A stretch of DNA of 10,377 bases, from positions 1-10,377 of the forward strand of contig CANLGS010000070.1 of the NCBI GenBank assembly GCA_947490035.1. The letters run 5' to 3'. This DNA comes from Gemmataceae bacterium. Lineage in GTDB: Bacteria; Planctomycetota; Planctomycetia; Gemmatales; Gemmataceae. The position numbers and the translations under genes were made by a program. Below the pieces are notes generated by a model that was not told where the DNA came from, ran no database searches, and saw only the letters and a program-made list of their open reading frames with translations. Numbering within the stretch: position 1 is the stretch's first letter; every line of letters starts with the position of its first letter. Shown here in pieces: positions 7,038 through 10,377 of the stretch.

Positions 7038-7066
7038 TTGTCGCACCCCTTGCGGCCTTCTAACAT
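7038..7066 (+). promoter_or_regulatory. Candidate rpmE2 promoter
   Basis: TTGTCG (7038-7043), a 17-bp spacer and TAACAT (7061-7066) predict a start near 7073 and a leader of about 27 nt. GGAG lies 8 nt before the ATG at 7100. It begins 11 bp after the palindromic element. Consensus match only. Confidence 0.4.
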
Positions 7067-7099
7067 AACCAGCCTGAACCTTATTCGCGGAGCAGAGTC

Positions 7100-7408
7100 A
7101 TGAAGAAGGGCATTCACCCCAGCTACCGGCCGGTCGTGTTCCAGGACGCCGCCGCCGATTTCGCCTTCCTGTCGCAGTCGTGCGTCCAGACGAGCGAAAC
7201 GATCAAGTGGACCGACGGGCAGGAGTACCCGCTGTACAAACTGGAAATCTCCAGCGCCAGCCACCCGTTCTTCACCGGTAAGATGAAGTTGTTGGACACC
7301 ACCGGCCGCGTCCAGAAGTTCAACGACCGGTACAAGAAGACCGCCGGCGGCTACGCCGGCGCGAAGAAGGACGCCCCCGCGGCGAAGCCGGCCGAAGAGA
7401 AGAAGTAG
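7100..7408 (+). CDS. rpmE2: 50S ribosomal protein L31, type B
   Basis: 102 residues. [68 protein letters not shown] is the standard L31 sequence, which forms part of the bridge between ribosomal subunits. It contains only one cysteine (C28) and lacks the CxxC zinc pairs of type A L31, so it is the zinc-independent type B form, often favoured when zinc is scarce. Type B proteins are usually 80-90 residues; here about 20 residues of Ala/Lys/Pro-rich tail ([17 protein letters not shown]) extend the C-terminus. A good ribosome binding site (GGAG) precedes ATG 7100. It lies 141 bp upstream of prfA on the same strand, a pairing commonly seen in bacteria. Its TAG stop overlaps the first base pair of a 15-bp tandem repeat. 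Confidence 0.96.
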   Translation: MKKGIHPSYRPVVFQDAAADFAFLSQSCVQTSETIKWTDGQEYPLYKLEISSASHPFFTGKMKLLDTTGRVQKFNDRYKKTAGGYAGAKKDAPAAKPAEEKK

Positions 7409-7436
7409 TTCCAGAGTTCCAAGTTCCAGAGTTCCA
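7407..7436. repeat. Perfect 15-bp tandem duplication after rpmE2
   Basis: AGTTCCAGAGTTCCA occurs twice in a row at 7407-7421 and 7422-7436. The first copy begins on the A of the rpmE2 stop codon. Each unit itself contains two GTTCCA/AGTTCC submotifs. Confidence 0.9.
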
Positions 7437-7543
7437 TGAGTACGACGCGCCTCCAATTTGCTGCCACAATCGCTCGCACCCAGCATTAGCGGGCGTGGGC
7501 TGTTTGCGTCTCCAACTTGGAACCTCGAACTCTGGAACTTGGA
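7418..7543. repeat. Inverted repeat framing the rpmE2-prfA spacer
   Basis: TCCAAGTTCCAGAGTTC (7418-7434) and GAACTCTGGAACTTGGA (7527-7543) are perfect 17-bp inverted arms separated by 92 bp. The right arm covers GGA of the GGAG Shine-Dalgarno (7541-7544) of prfA. The spacer between the arms holds no recognisable gene. It may be a MITE-like remnant, a leader-RNA structure, or both. Confidence 0.75.
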
Positions 7544-7549
7544 GCTGAT

Positions 7550-8623
7550 ATGTTCCCCTCTCTCGAAACGCAGCTCGCGCGCTACCGCGAACTCGAACAA
7601 CAACTCTACGACCCCGCAATCAACGTCGATCCGGCGAAGGTCGGGGCCATCGGCAAGGAGCGCGGCGCGCTCGCCAAGAGCGTCGAGCCGTACATCGAGT
7701 ACAATCGCCTCAGCGCCGCGATCGCGGACGCCGAAGCGATGGCCGCCGACCCCGACCTGAAGGCAATGGCCGACGAAGAGTTGGCCGAGTTGCGCCCGAA
7801 GCGCGACACGCTGCACGCGCAAATCGAAGAGCGCCTGCTGGTCGATCCGGACGAAGACTACTCGAAGATGATCGTCGAAATCCGGGCCGGGACCGGCGGC
7901 GACGAGGCCGCGCTGTTCGCGGGCAACCTGTACGAGATGTACACCCGCTACGCGCGCGTGAAGGGGTGGAAGATCGAGGAGCTGGCGTTCAGCCCCGGCG
8001 AAGCCGGCGGGTTCAAGGAAATCAGCTTCGGCGTGTCCGGCGACGACGCGTACCAGTTCCTCCGCTACGAGTCCGGCGGGCACCGCGTCCAGCGCGTCCC
8101 GGCCACCGAGACGCAGGGCCGCATTCACACCAGCGCCGCGACCGTGGCCGTCATGCCGGAGCCGGAAGAGGCGCAGGTCAACGTGAACGAGGCCGCGGAC
8201 ATCGAGTGGGAGCGGATGCGGGCGGGCGGGGCCGGCGGTCAGCACGTCAATAAGACCGAATCGGCGGTCCGCATCTGGTACAAGAAGGGCACGCCGGAAG
8301 AGATGGAAGTGAAGTGCCAGGACGGGCGGAGCCAGGGCAAGAACTACGACCAGGCGATCCGCATTCTGCGCTCGCGGCTGTTCGAGCGGCAGCAGGAGAA
8401 GTTGCACAAGGAGCGGTCGGACATGCGGAAGTCGCTGATCGGCACCGGCGACCGGAGCGCGCGGATTCGGACGTACAACTTCCCGCAGAACCGGTGCAGC
8501 GACCACCGCATCGAGTTCACCGCGTACAAGCTCGACGCGATCATGGCCGGCGACCTCGACCAGATGGTGCAGCCGATGCGCGACCACGTGCGGAAAGAGA
8601 AGCTCGCCAACGCGGGTCAGTGA
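7550..8623 (+). CDS. prfA: Peptide chain release factor 1 (RF1)
   Basis: 357 residues, the usual RF1 length. RF1 recognises UAA and UAG stop codons in the ribosomal A site and triggers hydrolysis of peptidyl-tRNA. The stop-reading PAT tripeptide is at residues 184-186, within QRVPATETQGRIHTSAATVAVMPE. The catalytic GGQ is at 229-231, within AGGAGGQHVNKTESAVR. The PAT motif separates it from RF2 (SPF). The N-terminal helical domain (from about residue 1 to 100) and the GTGGDEAALFA region are intact. The start is ATG 7550, with GGAG 5 nt upstream. The usual downstream partner prmC, the methyltransferase that modifies the GGQ glutamine, is not in this window. Expression may depend on the inverted repeat in its leader. 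Confidence 0.97.
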   Translation: MFPSLETQLARYRELEQQLYDPAINVDPAKVGAIGKERGALAKSVEPYIEYNRLSAAIADAEAMAADPDLKAMADEELAELRPKRDTLHAQIEERLLVDPDEDYSKMIVEIRAGTGGDEAALFAGNLYEMYTRYARVKGWKIEELAFSPGEAGGFKEISFGVSGDDAYQFLRYESGGHRVQRVPATETQGRIHTSAATVAVMPEPEEAQVNVNEAADIEWERMRAGGAGGQHVNKTESAVRIWYKKGTPEEMEVKCQDGRSQGKNYDQAIRILRSRLFERQQEKLHKERSDMRKSLIGTGDRSARIRTYNFPQNRCSDHRIEFTAYKLDAIMAGDLDQMVQPMRDHVRKEKLANAGQ

Positions 8624-8651
8624 GGTCATTGCGCGCCCGAGGAATGCGAAC

Positions 8652-9074
8652 ATGGCCGTCGAGTGGATTCGCTTCAGTTTGCGCGGCCGCGGCGGACCCG
8701 AACCGACCGGGACGCGGTTCCTTGAAATGATCGGATGGGCGCCGCTCACAGGCCTTGAAGCGCATCCGAGCAATTCGCCCTGGCAAGCGGCGCTGATTTC
8801 TCCCTTCGCACTTTCCATCAAGGAATGCCAGCCCGGAACTGAACGCTACGAGGAGTTTGCCAAACGCACCGCAGCCGGACTGAAGCGAGCAGCGGAGTGG
8901 TTGGATTCGCTCTCCCCTGCCGCGTTCGGCGAGTGGCGAGCGTTGGGGAAAAAGGCCGACATCTTCGTCGGCGGTTGGATGACCGACGACCAATTCGACC
9001 TCGCTCTGCCACCAGAATTTCTGCTCGCGTGCGGTCGCCTCGGCCTTCCCATCGAAATCTGCACCAACGATTGA
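8652..9074 (+). CDS. Conserved-looking hypothetical protein
   Basis: 140 residues from ATG 8652, with a strong Shine-Dalgarno (GAGGAA 8639-8644, 7-nt spacer) and 28 bp after prfA, so it is probably translated and possibly co-transcribed with prfA. It has no signal peptide or membrane segment and should be cytoplasmic. Visible parts are an N-terminal MAVEWIRFSLRGRGGPEPTG, a central helical stretch with EEFAKRTAAGLKRAAEWLDSLS, and a C-terminal block ADIFVGGWMTDDQFDLALPPEFLLACGRLGLPIEICTND. The C-terminal block, a strand then helix then strand ending at the stop, loosely resembles the end of DUF4279-type proteins, but I cannot assign the family. No catalytic motif is recognisable. It converges on the DUF5615 gene with a 17-bp gap. 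Confidence 0.75.
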   Translation: MAVEWIRFSLRGRGGPEPTGTRFLEMIGWAPLTGLEAHPSNSPWQAALISPFALSIKECQPGTERYEEFAKRTAAGLKRAAEWLDSLSPAAFGEWRALGKKADIFVGGWMTDDQFDLALPPEFLLACGRLGLPIEICTND

Positions 9075-9091
9075 AGTGGCTACGACCGGCG

Positions 9092-9445
9092 CTACAGCGG
9101 CAGGTACAGCACAACCTGCGCACGGACTTCGTCCTCCGCCATCAATTCAGCAATAACCAGAATGTCATCGATTGCTTCGCCGAGCGATTGCTCGTTCGTC
9201 GTTGCGATCAGACCGGGCATCGGCTCACCTGCTCCCGCGCGTTGGTGAGCGAAGCCGACCATCGTGTTTCGGTCGTTGGTAATCAGCACGCGATTTTCGG
9301 ACGCAGCCCACGCAAGAACGGCGGGATCGGGCGTGTCTTCGGGTATGGCGTCCTGCGCGCGAATCAAATCGAGGTCGGGACGGCGACGCCGAAGTCCGCG
9401 AATGATGTCGCCGTGAACGTCGGCGTCACTCGCCAACCGGAGCAT
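9092..9445 (-). CDS. DUF5615 PIN-like toxin-type protein
   Basis: 117 residues from ATG 9445, with GGAG (9456-9453) 7 nt upstream inside the DUF433 gene. The pattern is that of DUF5615/Mut7-C-like PIN proteins: an N-terminal acidic pair (D7 and D9 in LASDADVHG), DPAVLAWAASENRVLITNDRN with D40 and D58, and a C-terminal VVLYLPL strand. PIN-fold proteins of this type are predicted metal-dependent RNases and are nearly always paired with DUF433 antitoxins. The N-terminal motif is normally FLxDENV, so SDADVHG is a variant; activity cannot be judged from sequence alone. It overlaps the DUF433 stop by 20 nt, implying translational coupling. Confidence 0.85.
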   Translation of the reverse strand: MLRLASDADVHGDIIRGLRRRRPDLDLIRAQDAIPEDTPDPAVLAWAASENRVLITNDRNTMVGFAHQRAGAGEPMPGLIATTNEQSLGEAIDDILVIAELMAEDEVRAQVVLYLPL

Positions 9446-9785
9446 GAGTTTTCTCCGGGGTACGGCGGGCCAGCAACTCTTCGCGACTGATGCGCGGGCG
9501 TTCGGCTTCGATCTTCGCCCGCAGCGCGTCCGCTTCTTCGCGCCGCCGAGTCAGGTACACCCGTACCGCGTCGCGGTGGCGGAGGTAGTACGCAATCGCG
9601 TAGTACACGTCGGCTAGCACCAGCGTATCGTAAGCCTGAGTCATGTCTTCTGGCGTCATACCATTTTCGTACTGCTCAACGATCAGGTCGAGGCCGACCC
9701 GCGATGCGCCGACGCGGATCACGCCTTCGCCGTCGATTCGGAGGATCGATTCGTTGAGAGGGTCGCTCGGTTCTCGCTCCGCCAT
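9426..9785 (-). CDS. DUF433 antitoxin-type protein
   Basis: 119 residues from ATG 9785, which has a near-ideal ribosome binding site (GGAGGA 9799-9794, 8-nt spacer); the reading frame extends upstream to 9866 but that part lacks any such signal. Residues 13-80 hold the DUF433 core: ILRIDGEGVIRVGASRVGLDLIVEQYENGMTPEDMTQAYDTLVLADVYYAIAYYLRHRDAVRVYL, a compact helix-turn-helix-like domain. The C-terminal 40 residues are charged and helical (RRREEADALRAKIEAERPRI), as expected for a toxin-binding tail. It precedes and overlaps the DUF5615 gene, the normal antitoxin-first order, and may repress its own promoter. Confidence 0.88.
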   Translation of the reverse strand: MAEREPSDPLNESILRIDGEGVIRVGASRVGLDLIVEQYENGMTPEDMTQAYDTLVLADVYYAIAYYLRHRDAVRVYLTRRREEADALRAKIEAERPRISREELLARRTPEKTHAPVGE

Positions 9786-9817
9786 TGCCTGTTTCCTCCG
9801 CCGTGTTCCCCGGCTGC

Positions 9818-9845
9818 ATTGTATCTCGCCACGATGGTGCCACGA
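9818..9845 (-). promoter_or_regulatory. Candidate -10 box and repeat operator upstream of the DUF433/DUF5615 pair
   Basis: On the minus strand TACAAT (9823-9818) is a 5/6 match to a -10 box and predicts a start near 9811, ahead of the Shine-Dalgarno. Just upstream, TCGTGG occurs twice (9845-9840 and 9834-9829), 11 bp apart, over the place of the spacer and -35. No convincing -35 is present, as in repressor- or activator-controlled promoters. Inferred. Confidence 0.35.
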
Positions 9846-9869
9846 CCCAGAATGCAAGCTCCACATTCC

Positions 9870-10322
9870 TCATGTCGGCAGGGTTGACATTATCAAGAGG
9901 TGCGGGCCGTCGCGGGTCAGGGTGAGGTTGTAATCGACGATCAGTCGCGTGTTGCTGGCGAAGAACCTCTGCTTGCGCTCGACCAGGGCTACAACGATGC
10001 TCAGAAAATCCACCTGGGCCTCGGGCGGAAAGGTTGCCATCGTACTCTGCACTAATGCCTCCCCTTTGTCGTCGGGCGCAATTGCCGCGTTCCACGCGAC
10101 GATCGCAACGACCACCAATTTCCGCAACTCGTCTTCGGTTTCCCAAACCTGTTCGTATGGCTTGATGAAATCCAACATCACCGCGGACATCTTGACCTCA
10201 CCGCGAGGCTCGAAGAGAACCACGGGACCGTCCGAGGGAGGATGCGCCGTGGAGTGAGCACGGCGGCGCTTCAGAGCCTTCTTCTTGTCCTCGTCCTTCT
10301 TCTTCTTGCGGTCGTTCCCCAT
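9870..10322 (-). CDS. Hypothetical protein with a lysine-rich N-terminus
   Basis: 150 residues from ATG 10322; a TTG at 10370 would add 16 residues but has no supporting signal. Residues 1-21 are very basic (MGNDRKKKKDEDKKKALKRRR), suggesting a disordered nucleic-acid- or ribosome-binding tail. The rest appears mainly helical: KMSAVMLDFIKPYEQVWETEDELRKLVVVAIVAWNAAI, then VDFLSIVVALVERKQRFFASNTRLIVDYNLTLTRDGPHLLIMST. The segment from KMS to the AWNAA block and the ERK-RFF-N-R-IVDY block look conserved, and I believe similar proteins occur in several phyla, but I know no function. There is only a weak GGAA upstream. It ends 84 bp before the DUF433 gene on the same strand, so it may or may not share its transcript. 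Confidence 0.75.
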   Translation of the reverse strand: MGNDRKKKKDEDKKKALKRRRAHSTAHPPSDGPVVLFEPRGEVKMSAVMLDFIKPYEQVWETEDELRKLVVVAIVAWNAAIAPDDKGEALVQSTMATFPPEAQVDFLSIVVALVERKQRFFASNTRLIVDYNLTLTRDGPHLLIMSTLPT

Positions 10323-10377
10323 GATGTGATTCCGTGTCGTTGGATGATGATCGTTCAAGCCAGCAAGCAACTCTGTC

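Noticed and set aside
6918..7103. Small plus-strand frame with a WHRHSC- and DGAKPCP-like product
   Set aside because: It is a translation of the nested palindromic repeat, not a gene.
7407..7436. Possible CRISPR or VNTR reading of the tandem units
   Set aside because: Only two 15-bp copies without spacers, so not a CRISPR array.
6824..8821. 665-codon minus-strand frame spanning the repeat, rpmE2 and prfA
   Set aside because: It crosses the palindromic repeats and is antisense to two certain translation genes; it exists only because stops are rare at this G+C.
9100..9119. GCAGGT/ACCTGC inverted repeat near the DUF5615 stop
   Set aside because: Only 6 bp per arm with an 8-nt loop, lies inside coding sequence and lacks a T-tract; not convincing as a terminator.
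9786..9866. N-terminal extension of the DUF433 gene
   Set aside because: The near-ideal Shine-Dalgarno before ATG 9785 and the usual DUF433 start argue against it; the extension covers the candidate promoter.

Overview
The window is about 64% G+C by eye and looks like chromosomal DNA of a planctomycete, most likely of the Gemmata group. The basis is two DUF1501 proteins with Tat-type signals, a LamG protein, a hydrazine-synthase-alpha-like propeller protein, a DUF433/DUF5615 pair, and short palindromic repeats whose translations (AQTFLSV-, WHRHSC-, DGAKPCP-like) I associate with this group. No rRNA, tRNA, CRISPR array, transposase or integrase is visible.

Layout. On the minus strand from 3294 down to the left edge there is a probable operon of exported proteins: DUF1501 (3294-1858), LamG (1783-899) and a propeller protein that runs off the window (868-2). 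A good sigma70-like promoter lies upstream at 3344-3372. Diverging from it on the plus strand are a small probable membrane protein (3470-3781) and a second DUF1501 protein (3861-5207). The second DUF1501 gene may be leaderless. It converges, with a 2-bp gap, on a bifunctional-nuclease-family gene (5614-5210, minus). That gene diverges from a receiver-like plus SpoIIE-type phosphatase gene (5712-6881). The gap between this divergent pair holds a 9-bp inverted repeat that could carry both -10 boxes.

Next is a 149-bp nested palindromic element (6878-7026), then the translation genes rpmE2 (7100-7408) and prfA (7550-8623). The spacer between these two is framed by a 17-bp inverted repeat whose right arm contains most of the prfA Shine-Dalgarno sequence. 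A conserved-looking hypothetical gene (8652-9074) follows closely.

The right end is on the minus strand: a lysine-rich hypothetical (10322-9870), then an overlapping DUF433 antitoxin-like gene (9785-9426) and DUF5615 PIN-like toxin gene (9445-9092).

How they fit together. The left operon probably handles exported or periplasmic polymer-related functions, but the substrate is unknown. The centre is translation housekeeping (L31 and RF1) with a signalling phosphatase nearby. The right end is a typical accessory toxin-antitoxin module. The least routine material is in the non-coding DNA: nested and inverted repeats that abut stop codons and a ribosome binding site, and a repeated GGCTACAC motif at gene starts. 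No wholly new multi-gene system can be claimed from this sequence.
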